The position numbers were made by a program, and so were the translations under genes. Source: Agrobacterium tumefaciens str. B6 (lineage in GTDB: Bacteria; Pseudomonadota; Alphaproteobacteria; Rhizobiales; Rhizobiaceae). Taken from it: DNA of 64,000 nt. Within the stretch, counting starts at the first letter, position 1. Every line of letters begins with the position of its first letter. Below are positions 25,398 through 34,852 of this stretch, piece by piece. The DNA lies in NCBI RefSeq assembly GCF_001541315.1, contig NZ_LMVK01000002.1:86977-150976 (forward strand). Reading direction: 5' to 3'. Below the pieces are notes generated by a model that did no database searches, was not told the origin of the DNA, and saw only the letters and a list, made by a program, of their open reading frames with translations.

Positions 25398-26570
25398 TCA
25401 CCAATAGGAAGACCAGTTGCGCGAAAGCCGGATCAGCGCTTCCAGATAATAATAATCGCCCCATGAGACGCACTCATCGACGCCTTCGCCCCGGCAGGTG
25501 TTATGGGGCGTCTTCTTGGAATAGGTGCCGTGCAGAAGCTGCCCGTTGGAGATCGCGGGATCGCGAACCGAATAGATATCGGCAAGGCTTTTCACCATGC
25601 GCCTCGCCAGATCGCGGTATTCTCCCGCCTTTTCCGGCGTCTCCAGCTCCGCCATTTCCAGGAGGCCGCAGGCGACGATGGCCGCTGCCGAACTGTCGCG
25701 CGGCTCTCCATCGCCATCGGCAAAGATCAGGTCCCAATAGGGCACGAGATCGTCGGGCAGGCGTTTGAGATAGAAAGCGAGAAGCCGCTCGAACGTGTCG
25801 CGATACGCGGGCAGCCGCTCGTAACGATAGGAGATGGCCATGCCGGCGATGCCCCAGGCCTGTCCACGGGCCCAGTAGCTCTCGTCGCTATAACCCTGCT
25901 TCGTGACGCCGCGCACCGGCGCGCCGGTTTCCGGGTCCATGTAGAATGTATGATAGGTGGAATCGTCAGGCCGGATGGAATGGGCAAGTGTGGTGCGGGC
26001 ATGGGCGAGTGCGACGGTCCGGTAGTCTTCCCGGCCCGTTTCGCGGCTAGCCCAATAAAGCAGCGGCAGGTTCAAAAGGCAGTCGATGATGTAGCGATAT
26101 TCGTTGGGGTTGTCCCTGCGGCCCCAGGCCTGAATGAATTGCCCGACGGGCTGGAACCGCTCCATCAGCTGACCGGCCGCCATAAGCGCCGCGCGCCTGC
26201 CGTCTTCGTCTCCCACCAGTTTCCATGCGGCGATGCAGGAGGGCGAATAGAGAAAACCCATATCGTGATGGTCGGTCTCGATGCGGTTTTCGATACGGTG
26301 CAGGAAGCTCTGCACCTGTATTTGCGCCGCATGCTGAAAGGTCCTGTCGCCGGTATGTTCGAAGGCGAGCCATATCTGGCCCGGCCAGAAACCGGCGGTC
26401 CATTGGTCGTTGGCGACTGCCGGGTAAAAATTCTTCACGCTCGAATGGTTCTGCGCCGCGTAGGTGAATTGCGGCAGATTGCGCCTGACCTGCGCGATGG
26501 CGGCCGTCAGCGCAGTATCGATTTCAGCTGTGGTGATCGGGGTTGGAAGGGACGTGGTCAAATCGAGCAT
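25398..26570 (-). CDS. Glycoside hydrolase family 88 unsaturated glucuronyl hydrolase
   Basis: A 390-residue alpha/alpha6-barrel enzyme of GH88, with no signal peptide, so cytoplasmic. GH88 enzymes hydrate the double bond of the unsaturated uronic acid that polysaccharide lyases leave at the non-reducing end, releasing 5-keto-4-deoxyuronate. The NDQWTAGFWPGQIWLAFE segment is diagnostic. By motif I take the catalytic aspartates to be D103 in HHDMGFLYSP and D163 in IIDCLLNLPLLYWAS, 60 residues apart as in the characterised Bacillus enzyme. C-terminal region HGTYSKKTPHNTCRGEGVDEC is also conserved. The start follows AAGGG and lies 4 bp from the permease stop. It implies the imported oligosaccharide is a lyase product. 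Confidence 0.93.
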   Translation of the reverse strand: MLDLTTSLPTPITTAEIDTALTAAIAQVRRNLPQFTYAAQNHSSVKNFYPAVANDQWTAGFWPGQIWLAFEHTGDRTFQHAAQIQVQSFLHRIENRIETDHHDMGFLYSPSCIAAWKLVGDEDGRRAALMAAGQLMERFQPVGQFIQAWGRRDNPNEYRYIIDCLLNLPLLYWASRETGREDYRTVALAHARTTLAHSIRPDDSTYHTFYMDPETGAPVRGVTKQGYSDESYWARGQAWGIAGMAISYRYERLPAYRDTFERLLAFYLKRLPDDLVPYWDLIFADGDGEPRDSSAAAIVACGLLEMAELETPEKAGEYRDLARRMVKSLADIYSVRDPAISNGQLLHGTYSKKTPHNTCRGEGVDECVSWGDYYYLEALIRLSRNWSSYW

Positions 26571-26574
26571 GAAA

Positions 26575-27411
26575 TCAACCCTTGAGGCCAGTGGAAGCGA
26601 CGCCTTCGACGAAGAAGCGCTGCAATGCCAGGAAAACGACGAGAACCGGGATAAGCGCCACGACCGACGCGGCCATGATCAACCCGTATTCGGCCGAATA
26701 TTGCGAAATGAACATGCGAAGACCGATCTGAATGGTCTTCAGCTCGGTCTTGGTGAGATAGATCATCGGCCCGAGAAAATCGTTCCAGGTTGTGACGAAG
26801 GTGAAGATCGTCAATGTGGAAAGCGCCGGTTTGGAAAGCGGCAGCATGATCTTCGCCCAGATCTGGTACTCGTTCATGCCGTCGATGCGGGCCGCTTCGC
26901 ATAGCTCGTTCGGGATCGACATGTAGAACTGCCGCATCAGGAAAACGCCGAAGGCGGTGAAGGCTTGCAGGAAAATCAGGGCGAGATGGGTGTTGTTGAG
27001 CCCGAATTCTCGCATCAGCAGGAATTGCGGCACCATATAGACCTGCCAGGGCATGGCGATGGTGGCGATATAGCCGAGAAACAACGTGTTCTTGTAGGGA
27101 AAATGCAGCTTGGCAAAGGCATAGGCCGCAAAGCTCGATGTCAGCAATTGCAGCAGCGTGACGATGATCGTCAGCTTCGACGTGTTGTAGATGAACAGCG
27201 CCAGCGGGATCTTCGTCCAGATTTCCATGTAGTTCTCCCAGCGCGGCTGAGAGGGTATCCATTCGATCGGGAAGGCGAAGACATCACGGCTGAGCTTCAG
27301 CGATGCCGACAGCATCCATGCGAAGGGCAAAAGCATGACGATGGTGACGACGATGACGGTCAGATAGATGCCGATCGTCGCGGTGGGGATTTTACGGCCC
27401 ATGATGCGCAT
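26575..27411 (-). CDS. Carbohydrate ABC transporter permease (MalG family)
   Basis: A 278-residue inner-membrane permease with six hydrophobic helices. The EAA loop reads EAARIDGMNEYQIWAKIMLPLSKP, the standard MalG-type coupling motif. GGGAGG upstream of the ATG lies inside the end of the MalF gene (3 bp gap), showing tight coupling. Partner of the gene at 27415. Confidence 0.95.
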   Translation of the reverse strand: MRIMGRKIPTATIGIYLTVIVVTIVMLLPFAWMLSASLKLSRDVFAFPIEWIPSQPRWENYMEIWTKIPLALFIYNTSKLTIIVTLLQLLTSSFAAYAFAKLHFPYKNTLFLGYIATIAMPWQVYMVPQFLLMREFGLNNTHLALIFLQAFTAFGVFLMRQFYMSIPNELCEAARIDGMNEYQIWAKIMLPLSKPALSTLTIFTFVTTWNDFLGPMIYLTKTELKTIQIGLRMFISQYSAEYGLIMAASVVALIPVLVVFLALQRFFVEGVASTGLKG

Positions 27412-27414
27412 GGA

Positions 27415-28365
27415 TCAATCCTCCCGCTGCCGTTTGAACTGGACGATGGTGACGACAAGGACCAGGAAAAACAGGACGAGCGCGATCATGCTGGAATAGC
27501 CGAGATCCCAGGAAATGAAGGCCTCATTGTATATGTGATAGACGAGAACCAGCGTCGAGGTGCCCGGCCCGCCCTGCGTGATCATATAGACCTGATCGAA
27601 AACCTTGAAGGACTGGATCGTCAGCATGACGGTGACGAAGAAGGTGGTCGGTGCAAGCTGCGGCAGGGTGACGTGGATGAATTTCTGCCAGGCATTGGCG
27701 CCATCCAGCCCCGCCGCTTCGTAAAGCTCCGAATTGATGCCCTGCAGCCCGGCGAGATAGATGACCATGTAATAGCCCATGCTCTTCCACACGCCGAAGA
27801 GAATGACCGTGACCATGGCCCAGTGCCGGTCCGCCGCCCATCCCGGCATATCGGCGGGATCAAGGCCGAGCGTATAAAGCAGCATGTTGACCGGACCCAT
27901 TTCCGGATTGAAAATCATGTTCCAGACGACAGCCACCGCAACCAGCGATGCGACATAGGGAAAGAACATCGCGGTGCGAAAGAAATTGCGGCCGAAGATT
28001 TTCTGGTTGAGCAGGATCGCAAGCCCCAGCGCGCAGGCGAGTGTCGCCGGCACTGATGCAACGGTGTAGATGACCGTGTTCCAGAAGGCCGCGATGAAGG
28101 CCCTGTCTTCGAAAAGCCGCCAGAAGTTATCGAGACCGGCAAAACGCATCGCATTGGAGCCGTCCCAGTGCATGAAGGCCAGCGCAAAGGCGAAGAGGAT
28201 CGGTCCGAGCGTGAAAATCGCAAAGCCGAGAAAATTGGGTGCGATGAAGGAATAGGCGACGAGCGCATTTTCTATTCCGCGCCGCCGCTTGGAGACGATC
28301 CGGACTTTTTTCCTGCGATAAGGAACCGCCTGCTTGTCGGACATGGTCGTGGTTGCGATTGCCAC
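27415..28365 (-). CDS. Carbohydrate ABC transporter permease (MalF family)
   Basis: A 316-residue permease with six transmembrane helices after a basic cytoplasmic N-terminus (YRRKKVRIVSKRRRG). The EAA loop reads EAAGLDGANAWQKFIHVTLPQLAP. First gene of the minus-strand operon that runs to about 17421. It starts with GTG at 28365, 6 bases after GGGAGG. Divergent from the heparinase-family gene, so both are probably controlled from the shared 225-bp region. Confidence 0.95.
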   Translation of the reverse strand: MAIATTTMSDKQAVPYRRKKVRIVSKRRRGIENALVAYSFIAPNFLGFAIFTLGPILFAFALAFMHWDGSNAMRFAGLDNFWRLFEDRAFIAAFWNTVIYTVASVPATLACALGLAILLNQKIFGRNFFRTAMFFPYVASLVAVAVVWNMIFNPEMGPVNMLLYTLGLDPADMPGWAADRHWAMVTVILFGVWKSMGYYMVIYLAGLQGINSELYEAAGLDGANAWQKFIHVTLPQLAPTTFFVTVMLTIQSFKVFDQVYMITQGGPGTSTLVLVYHIYNEAFISWDLGYSSMIALVLFFLVLVVTIVQFKRQRED

Positions 28366-28590
28366 AGCCTACCTCCCATTGCTGCCGTTTCACCGCGTCA
28401 TCGGTGTCGGCTGCTGCGTTTTCCATTGCGGCCGTGGTCTTCGCCCTGCCGCCTCCCGCGCTCTGGATAACACAATATCAATATTGGTCAAACAACTTTG
28501 CATAAAGTCAGACAAATTTTCTGGTTTTCTAAAAATACGTATGATAGGAGCCGCATATCGGATTGCGGAACGCGCGGGAGGTTTGAGGGC
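28366..28590. promoter_or_regulatory. Divergent promoter region of the glycan locus
   Basis: A 225-bp region between the MalF-type permease gene (minus) and the heparinase-family gene (plus). The stretch 28465-28550 is strongly AT-rich against its surroundings and must hold the promoters. TATGAT at 28540-28545 is a fair -10 hexamer for the plus strand, but the -35 is poor. The word GTATGAT (28539-28545) recurs, in inverted pair, upstream of the FadR-type regulator gene (32033-32039 and 32061-32067), so it may be part of an operator; this is tentative. Confidence 0.45.
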
Positions 28591-30378
28591 GTGTTTGTCG
28601 AAATGATGCGGCTCCTGCCCGAACGGCTCGCCGATTTCGGTGTGGAACTGACGGTGGAAAAAATACGGTCTTCAGCGCCCGATACGGTCTACCGCGGCCT
28701 CGTCGAGGCGGCGGAAAAGGCGCTTGGCGAGCCATGGTCCGTCATTCTGGCGGGCGATTACCGGGAATATAGCCGCACCGGCAATCGCGATCGTTTCGAG
28801 GCGCTTTATTTTTCCCGGCGACTGAAGCTGAACGCGCTGGTTCTGGGGGAATGCGCCGAAGGGCAGGGCCGTTTTCTCGATGCCATCATCGATGGTCTCT
28901 GGCTGATATGCGAAGAGAGCGGCTGGCAATTGCCCGCCCATAACTCCCATATTCGCGGCGGCCCACGAGATCCTCTGCCCGATCCGCAAAATCCGGTGAT
29001 AGACCTGTTTGCTGCTGAAACGGGCGCCAACCTCGCTGTGTGCCTGCATTTGCTCGCACCGGAGCTGGAGCGGGCAAATACAAATCTCGTTTCGCGGGTC
29101 CGCGCCGGGATCGATCAGCGTATAACAAAACCCTATCTAGCCCGGCATTTCTGGTGGATGGGGAATGGCGACGAGCGAATGAACAACTGGACGGCCTGGA
29201 TCACCCAGAATGTTCTTCTCTCGACCATGCTATCTCCCACTGACCAGCCGACGAGACGTTCGGTCGTCGAAAAGGCGCTCAAGAGTCTAGATGCCTTTCA
29301 GAAGGATTATGCAGAAGACGGCGCCTGCGAAGAGGGTGTTCTTTATTACGGTCATGCGGCACTTTGTATGTTCGGGGCGATGAGCATTCTCGAAACCTCC
29401 GCGCCCGGCTCCATGGCACCGCTCTTTCATGCGCCGAAGCTTCGCAACATGGCCGAATTCATCGTCAACATGCATGTGGCGGGGGACAAGTTTTTCAACT
29501 TCGCCGATGCGCCGGCGAAGATCGAGACATCCGGCGTGCGGGTATATCTTTTCGGCAAGGCCGTTTCTTCGCCGTCACTCCAGACTTTCGCTACCGCCTG
29601 CTGGAACCGCTCGCCGGACCGGCTTATGCACAAGGAGTGGAACCTCTGGTATCGTGTCCAGGCGGTTCTGGCCACACAGGAATTGTCTGTGCTCACTGCC
29701 GCCGACCCCGCCAAGACCGACATCGTCTATCCCGGCATCGGTCTGGCGATTGCCCGCGACGGAGTTTTCGATCTTGCCGTGAAGGCGGGCAATAATGGCG
29801 AGAGCCATAACCACAACGATGTCGGCAGCTTCACGCTTTATAAGAACGGCAGGCCGTTCATCATCGATGTCGGGGTGGAAACCTACACTGCAAAAACCTT
29901 CTCGCCGCAGCGCTATGACATCTGGACGATGCAGTCGGCCTTTCACAATCTGCCGACTTTCGGCGGCGTCATGCAGGTCGCCGGGGCAGAGTTTGCAGCT
30001 GCAGATTTTGTGACCAGGTTTTCTGAAGAAGAGGCGGAATTTTCTCTCGATATGGCCGGGGCTTATCCCAGCGTCGCGGGTGTTGAACACTATCGTCGCC
30101 GCGTCCGACTGCTGCGTGGCAGCCATGTGGAGGTCGTTGACGACTATCTGGGCGGCCGGGAGGCGGTTCTGTCGCTCATGGTCGCCGAAAAACCTGCCCT
30201 CATGCCGGGTGGCCTGGTCTTTGCGGGGCTGGGAGAGATAGCCTGCGAAGGCGCAGGAGAGCCTGTCATCGAAGCCATAACAATCAACGATGCCCGCCTT
30301 CGCCAGTCCTGGCCGCCGGAAATCTATCGCGTTCTCATTCCCATCAAAGCCGGACGTCTGTGCCTGACGATCAGTTAA
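28591..30378 (+). CDS. Heparinase II/III-family protein (putative polysaccharide lyase)
   Basis: A 595-residue protein with an N-terminal alpha-toroid region (about 1-340) and a C-terminal beta-sandwich carrying the heparinase II/III hallmark at residues 405-412 (SHNHNDVG, with GSFTLY after). The family cleaves uronic-acid polysaccharides or oligosaccharides by beta-elimination. No signal peptide is visible, suggesting an intracellular oligo-lyase that supplies the GH88 enzyme. I choose GTG at 28591, 9 bases after GGGAGG; ATG codons at 28603 and 28606 are alternatives, and the frame open from 28498 covers the promoter region. The true substrate is unknown. Confidence 0.85.
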   Translation: MFVEMMRLLPERLADFGVELTVEKIRSSAPDTVYRGLVEAAEKALGEPWSVILAGDYREYSRTGNRDRFEALYFSRRLKLNALVLGECAEGQGRFLDAIIDGLWLICEESGWQLPAHNSHIRGGPRDPLPDPQNPVIDLFAAETGANLAVCLHLLAPELERANTNLVSRVRAGIDQRITKPYLARHFWWMGNGDERMNNWTAWITQNVLLSTMLSPTDQPTRRSVVEKALKSLDAFQKDYAEDGACEEGVLYYGHAALCMFGAMSILETSAPGSMAPLFHAPKLRNMAEFIVNMHVAGDKFFNFADAPAKIETSGVRVYLFGKAVSSPSLQTFATACWNRSPDRLMHKEWNLWYRVQAVLATQELSVLTAADPAKTDIVYPGIGLAIARDGVFDLAVKAGNNGESHNHNDVGSFTLYKNGRPFIIDVGVETYTAKTFSPQRYDIWTMQSAFHNLPTFGGVMQVAGAEFAAADFVTRFSEEEAEFSLDMAGAYPSVAGVEHYRRRVRLLRGSHVEVVDDYLGGREAVLSLMVAEKPALMPGGLVFAGLGEIACEGAGEPVIEAITINDARLRQSWPPEIYRVLIPIKAGRLCLTIS

Positions 30379-30388
30379 GGAAGTGCCG

Positions 30389-31186
30389 ATGAAGCTCACA
30401 CTCAAGGTCGTCAATGCGGCGGGAGATGTTCTGGCGGAAGCCGGAGCGGAGGATGAAGCTTTGCTAGTCTATCGCGCAGAATATTGCGAGGGAGACAGGC
30501 TTGTCGTCGCGGTTTCGCAGCCAGGCCACATCTGGCTCGCGCTCGATGCCGGCATGCCGCCGACGCTGGTTTTCTTGCACGGGAACGAGTTCATCCTGCC
30601 TGTTCCTTCCGCTGCAAAGCGCAAATCCTATCCGCCGCAGGCCTTCAGCGGTAACCTTCACCGGATCGCTGCCCGCCGCACACTTGCCGGCGAGATTGGA
30701 GTTCGCAGGAATCTGGCCCTGAACCCGTTTGATGATCATGAAAACACCTCGCTGTTTCCGCATGTCTATGCGAGCACCGAAACGCGCGGGGAGGCGGCCT
30801 TTGCGGCCCGCAATGTCATTGATGGCGAAAAGGCAAGCGCTGGTCATGGTTTCTGGCCCTATACCAGCTGGGGCATCAACCGCGATCCCGAAGCCTCGTT
30901 GACGCTCGTATTCGGCCGCGCAGTCCTCATCGACCAGTTGACCTTTTATCTGAGGGCGGATTTCCCCCATGATGCCTGGTGGGAAAAAGCGAGCGTCACT
31001 TTTTCTGACGGTGAAAGCGCGAGCTTTTCCCTGCAAAAAACCGGGGCTGCCCAGAGTTTTCCGGTCGTGCCGCGCCGGGTGGAGTGGATCCGTCTGCACG
31101 ATCTCAAGAAAGCGGACGATCCTTCGCCCTTTCCCGCACTGACGCAGATCGAGGTCTGGGGTGCGGATCTGCGGGAAGCGCCGTAG
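30389..31186 (+). CDS. Discoidin-like carbohydrate-binding protein of unknown function
   Basis: A 265-residue protein without signal peptide. The C-terminal half (about 110-265) has a galactose-binding/F5-8 type C-like beta-sandwich pattern: AARNVIDGEKASAGHGFW, TSWGINRDPEASLTLVFGRAVLIDQLTFYLRADFPHDAWWEKASVTFSDG. The N-terminal part is also beta-rich. It starts 10 bp after the heparinase gene with AAGGAAG, and the last gene product likely works on the same sugars. The family is often annotated as a hypothetical protein beside heparinase-like genes; activity unproven. Confidence 0.72.
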   Translation: MKLTLKVVNAAGDVLAEAGAEDEALLVYRAEYCEGDRLVVAVSQPGHIWLALDAGMPPTLVFLHGNEFILPVPSAAKRKSYPPQAFSGNLHRIAARRTLAGEIGVRRNLALNPFDDHENTSLFPHVYASTETRGEAAFAARNVIDGEKASAGHGFWPYTSWGINRDPEASLTLVFGRAVLIDQLTFYLRADFPHDAWWEKASVTFSDGESASFSLQKTGAAQSFPVVPRRVEWIRLHDLKKADDPSPFPALTQIEVWGADLREAP

Positions 31187-31241
31187 TTCCTGATCGCGCC
31201 CTTCAGAGCATAGAGCGACGACGCAGTTTACCGGAAATCCC

Positions 31242-31994
31242 TTAGCTGTGCGCGATGCCGCGCAGGTCTCGCATCATGTCGCGGTAGCGGTGCTGGCTGC
31301 CCCGCAGATGCGCCTGCATCGCCAGCTTCGCGGCCTGTTCGTTTCGGTCGGATATGGCGATGACGATGGCTTCATGCTCCTTGTGGATCAATCGCCGGTA
31401 AGCTGTCTGGTCGTTCTCCGCGGTTTCGGAAACCACGCGCGATTGTGGAATCACGGCCTGGCCGTGCAGTCCGAGAAACTGTGTGAAGAGCGGATTGTTG
31501 GTGGCGGCCGCAATGGCCAGATGCAGCGCGAGATCGGCTTCGCGAATGGAGCGGTTTTCTTCGATACATTGCAGAAGCCGGGCGTGACAGTCGAAAATCG
31601 CCTCCTCCTGCGATGGCGAGCGGCGAAGGGCGGCGAGCCCCGCCGCTTCGATTTCGAGCGGCGTCCTGATTTCCAGCACTTCCAGATCGGAAGAGAGGCG
31701 GGGGCGGGCGGTACCCGGCGGGGGGGGCGCTTCCTTTTCACGCTTCAGCACGAAAATGCCTGCCCCCTGGCGAACTTCTACCAGCCCGTCGCAGCGTAGC
31801 GCCGTGACCGCCTCGCGCACGACGGTGCGGCTGACACCATGGGTTTCCGTCATCTCGATTTCGCTGGGCAAGCGGTCACCGGGTCCGTATTGCCCTGAGG
31901 CAATCGCGTTTCTCAGGCTGAGGCTAACTCTGCTGACCAGAGAACCGGAGGATTTGCTGCGCTGTTTTTGCTGTTCAGGCACGTCGGTCACCAT
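31242..31994 (-). CDS. FadR-subfamily GntR transcriptional regulator
   Basis: A 250-residue regulator. The GntR winged helix spans about residues 20-85 (GDRLPSEIEMTETHGVSRTVVREAVTALRCDGLVEVRQGAGIFV), and the all-helical FCD effector domain about 110-240 has the metal-site residues in EADLALHLAIA, KEHEAIV and HLRGSQH. Such proteins usually sense a sugar acid or organic acid. It is convergent with the heparinase pair and is the best candidate regulator of the glycan locus. ATG at 31994 with little Shine-Dalgarno. Confidence 0.92.
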   Translation of the reverse strand: MVTDVPEQQKQRSKSSGSLVSRVSLSLRNAIASGQYGPGDRLPSEIEMTETHGVSRTVVREAVTALRCDGLVEVRQGAGIFVLKREKEAPPPPGTARPRLSSDLEVLEIRTPLEIEAAGLAALRRSPSQEEAIFDCHARLLQCIEENRSIREADLALHLAIAAATNNPLFTQFLGLHGQAVIPQSRVVSETAENDQTAYRRLIHKEHEAIVIAISDRNEQAAKLAMQAHLRGSQHRYRDMMRDLRGIAHS

Positions 31995-32032
31995 GCATTA
32001 AAATCGAGGCAGGCGTGGAGCCTGTCAAATAT

Positions 32033-32067
32033 GTATGATGAATTTCAATAAAACTCAATGATCATAC
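32033..32067. promoter_or_regulatory. Inverted GTATGAT pair upstream of the FadR-type gene
   Basis: GTATGAT at 32033-32039 faces ATCATAC at 32061-32067, 39-73 bp upstream of the regulator start codon, in a very AT-rich stretch. The minus-strand TATGAT could also be a -10 element. The same word occurs in the divergent promoter of the glycan operon (28539-28545). A shared operator is a guess from the repetition. Confidence 0.3.
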
Positions 32068-32138
32068 CAATTTTACCCGCTTTCCTGCAGAAGTCGGGCA
32101 GGATGGCATTAAAATCTTCCCGACTCTGGCAGGAGATA

Positions 32139-33149
32139 CTAGGCTGGGCCGGCAAACTGTTCCGTGGAAACGGCATGCAACGCCCTGCCGGTTCTGAAAA
32201 AGCTCTCGATATTGCCGATCGTGGTGTCCGCGATGTTCGTGAGGGCTTCCTGCGTGAAGAAGCCCTGATGGCCGGTCACCAGGACATTGGGGAAGGTCAG
32301 CAATCGGGCGAAAACGTCATCGCGCAGCACGTCATTGGAAAGGTCCTCGAAAAAGAGATCGGCTTCTTCTTCATAGACATCGATGCCGAGGCTGCCGATC
32401 GTGCCGTCTTTCAGACCCGCAATCGCGGCCTGCGTGTTGATGATGGCGCCGCGGCTGGTATTGACGAGCATCACGCCCTTTTTTAGCAGCGGCAGTGTCT
32501 CCCTGCGAATGAGGTGACGGGTCTCCGGTGTGAGTGGGCACATCAGCGCCAGAATGTCCGATGTCTGGAACAGTTCCTCGCGCGTGACATATTCCATGCC
32601 CAGCGCCTCGCAATCGGGATTTGGCCGGAGATCGTGGCCGACGAGACGGCAGCCGAAACCGGCCACAATGCGCGCGAAAATCGCCCCAATCTTCCCCGTA
32701 CCCACAATGCCGACGGTCTTGCCGTGAAGATCGAAGCCAAGCAGCCCATCAAGGGCGAAGTTTCCTTCACGGACACGGTTATAGGCGCGGTGAATCTTGC
32801 GGTTGAGCGACAGGATGAGCGCCATGGTGTGTTCGGCAACCGCATAGGGCGAATAGGCCGGGACGCGCGCAACGGTCAGGCCGAGCTTTTCGGCAGTGGC
32901 GAGGTCGACCTGATTGAAACCGGCGCAACGTAGAGCAATGAGCCGAACACCCATTTCCGCCAGCTTCTCAAGCACCGGTCGCGACAGGTCGTCATTCACG
33001 AAGGCGCAGATCGCCGTCGCTCCCTCCGCCAGCGCCACGGTCTCGGGAGACAGGCGTGCTTCGCAATATTGCATCCGCATGCCAGGGCGGGCGGCGGCGT
33101 CAAGGAACTGCCTGTCATAGGGTTTGGCGCTGTAGACCACGATCCGCAT
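32139..33149 (-). CDS. ldhA: D-lactate dehydrogenase / 2-hydroxyacid dehydrogenase (LdhA type)
   Basis: A 336-residue NAD-dependent D-2-hydroxyacid dehydrogenase with the fermentative LdhA layout. Rossmann motif [12 protein letters not shown], catalytic Arg in [12 protein letters not shown], Glu in [13 protein letters not shown] (the acidic loop typical of D-lactate dehydrogenases), and His in [12 protein letters not shown]. It interconverts pyruvate and D-lactate. GGAGAAACAG precedes the ATG. Not obviously part of an operon; the gap to the ABC-F gene is 60 bp. Confidence 0.9.
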   Translation of the reverse strand: MRIVVYSAKPYDRQFLDAAARPGMRMQYCEARLSPETVALAEGATAICAFVNDDLSRPVLEKLAEMGVRLIALRCAGFNQVDLATAEKLGLTVARVPAYSPYAVAEHTMALILSLNRKIHRAYNRVREGNFALDGLLGFDLHGKTVGIVGTGKIGAIFARIVAGFGCRLVGHDLRPNPDCEALGMEYVTREELFQTSDILALMCPLTPETRHLIRRETLPLLKKGVMLVNTSRGAIINTQAAIAGLKDGTIGSLGIDVYEEEADLFFEDLSNDVLRDDVFARLLTFPNVLVTGHQGFFTQEALTNIADTTIGNIESFFRTGRALHAVSTEQFAGPA

Positions 33150-33209
33150 CTGTTTCTCCAGTCTCCAAACGAAAGCTGCCGTTACAGGGCGGTGGGTCCG
33201 GCAGGTGGC

Positions 33210-34832
33210 TTAGCTGCGAAGGCCCGGCGCTTCCTGTCCCGTGCTTTCGACATATTCGGTATAGCCGCCGCCATATTGGTGGATACCATCAGGCGTCAGT
33301 TCTAGCACCCTGTTCGAGAGCGCAGCCAGGAAATGGCGATCGTGCGAAACGAAGAGCATCGTGCCTTCATAACCCGACAGGGCCTTGATCAGCATTTCCT
33401 TGGTGTCGAGATCAAGGTGGTTCGTCGGCTCGTCCAGCACGAGGAAGTTCGGCGGATCGAACAGCATGGCGGCCATGACGAGACGGGCTTTTTCACCGCC
33501 GGAAAGAACACGGCAGCGTTTTTCCACGTCGTCGCCGGAAAAGCCGAAACAGCCAGCAAGGGCGCGCAACGGCGCTTGACCCGCCTTCGGAAAACGCTCC
33601 TCCAGCCATTCGAGAATGGTGCTGTCGCCATCCAGCACATCCATGGCATGCTGGGCGAAATAGCCAAGCTTGACGCTGGCGCCGAGGGTGACATTGCCGG
33701 AATCCGGTTCCGCCGTGCCGGTCACCAGTTTCAGCAGCGTCGACTTTCCAGCGCCGTTGACGCCCATGATGCACCAGCGCTCCTTGCGCCGCACCATGAA
33801 GTCCAGCCCACCATAGATCGTGCGGCTGCCATAGGCCTTGTTGACCTTCTTCAGCGCCACGACATCCTCGCCGGAGCGAGGCGCCGGCGCGAATTCGAAA
33901 GCAACTGTCTGACGCCGTTTTGGCGGCTCGACGCGGTCGATCTTCTCGAGTTTCTTCACACGGCTCTGCACCTGCGAAGCGTGAGAAGCGCGGGCCTTGA
34001 AGCGTTCGATGAACTTGATTTCCTTGGCGAGCATGGCCTGCTGGCGTTCGAACTGCGCCTGCTGCTGCTTTTCGTTCTGCGCGCGCTGCTGTTCGTAAAA
34101 GCCGTAATCACCGGAATAGGTGGTGAGGTTGCCGGCATCGATTTCGATGATCTTGGTGACGATGCGGTTCATGAATTCGCGGTCATGCGAGGTCATCAGC
34201 AGCGCGCCGTCATAATTCTTCAGGAAGTCCTCGAGCCAGATCAGGCTTTCAAGATCGAGATGGTTCGAGGGTTCGTCGAGCAGCATCACATCCGGGCGCA
34301 TCAGAAGAATGCGGGCAAGCGCCACGCGCATCTTCCAGCCGCCGGAAAGCTTGGAAACATCGCCGTCCATCATCTCCTGGCTGAAGCTCAGCCCGTCCAG
34401 CACCTCGCGGGCGCGGCCTTCCAGTGCGTAGCCGTCCAGCTCCTCATAACGCGCCTGCACTTCGCCGTAGCGTTCGATGATGGCGTCCATCTCGTCCATC
34501 CGGTCGGGATCGGACATGGCTGCTTCCAATTCGCGAAGTTCGGCTGCCACTTCACTGACCGGGCCTGCGCCTTCCATGACTTCGGCGACGGCAGAGCGGC
34601 CGGACATTTCACCGACATCCTGATCGAAATAACCGACCGTCATGCCCTTCTCGACAACGACCTGGCCCTCATCGGGCTGCTCTTCACCCGTTATCATCCG
34701 GAACAGCGTGGTCTTTCCGGCGCCGTTCGGACCGACAAGACCGATCTTCTCGCCGCGATTGAGCGCGGCGGAGGCCTCGATGTAGAGAATGCGGTGACTG
34801 TTCGACTTGCTGATATTTTCGATGCGGATCAT
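33210..34832 (-). CDS. ABC-F family ATP-binding protein
   Basis: A 540-residue soluble protein with two ABC domains joined by a charged coiled-coil linker (about residues 240-320, YEQQRAQNEKQQQAQFERQQ) that binds the ribosome in ABC-F proteins. Both Walker A motifs (GPNGAGKTT, GVNGAGKST), signatures (LSGGWKMRVALARIL, LSGGEKARLVMAAML) and Walker B motifs (DEPSNHLDLES, DEPTNHLDLDT) are intact. Likely a translation factor or stress protein of the EttA/Uup/YbiT group; subgroup not decided. The ATG at 34832 (MIRIENISKS) starts at the first beta strand. Confidence 0.93.
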   Translation of the reverse strand: MIRIENISKSNSHRILYIEASAALNRGEKIGLVGPNGAGKTTLFRMITGEEQPDEGQVVVEKGMTVGYFDQDVGEMSGRSAVAEVMEGAGPVSEVAAELRELEAAMSDPDRMDEMDAIIERYGEVQARYEELDGYALEGRAREVLDGLSFSQEMMDGDVSKLSGGWKMRVALARILLMRPDVMLLDEPSNHLDLESLIWLEDFLKNYDGALLMTSHDREFMNRIVTKIIEIDAGNLTTYSGDYGFYEQQRAQNEKQQQAQFERQQAMLAKEIKFIERFKARASHASQVQSRVKKLEKIDRVEPPKRRQTVAFEFAPAPRSGEDVVALKKVNKAYGSRTIYGGLDFMVRRKERWCIMGVNGAGKSTLLKLVTGTAEPDSGNVTLGASVKLGYFAQHAMDVLDGDSTILEWLEERFPKAGQAPLRALAGCFGFSGDDVEKRCRVLSGGEKARLVMAAMLFDPPNFLVLDEPTNHLDLDTKEMLIKALSGYEGTMLFVSHDRHFLAALSNRVLELTPDGIHQYGGGYTEYVESTGQEAPGLRS

Positions 34833-34852
34833 GACAGGGCCTGTGAATGGGA

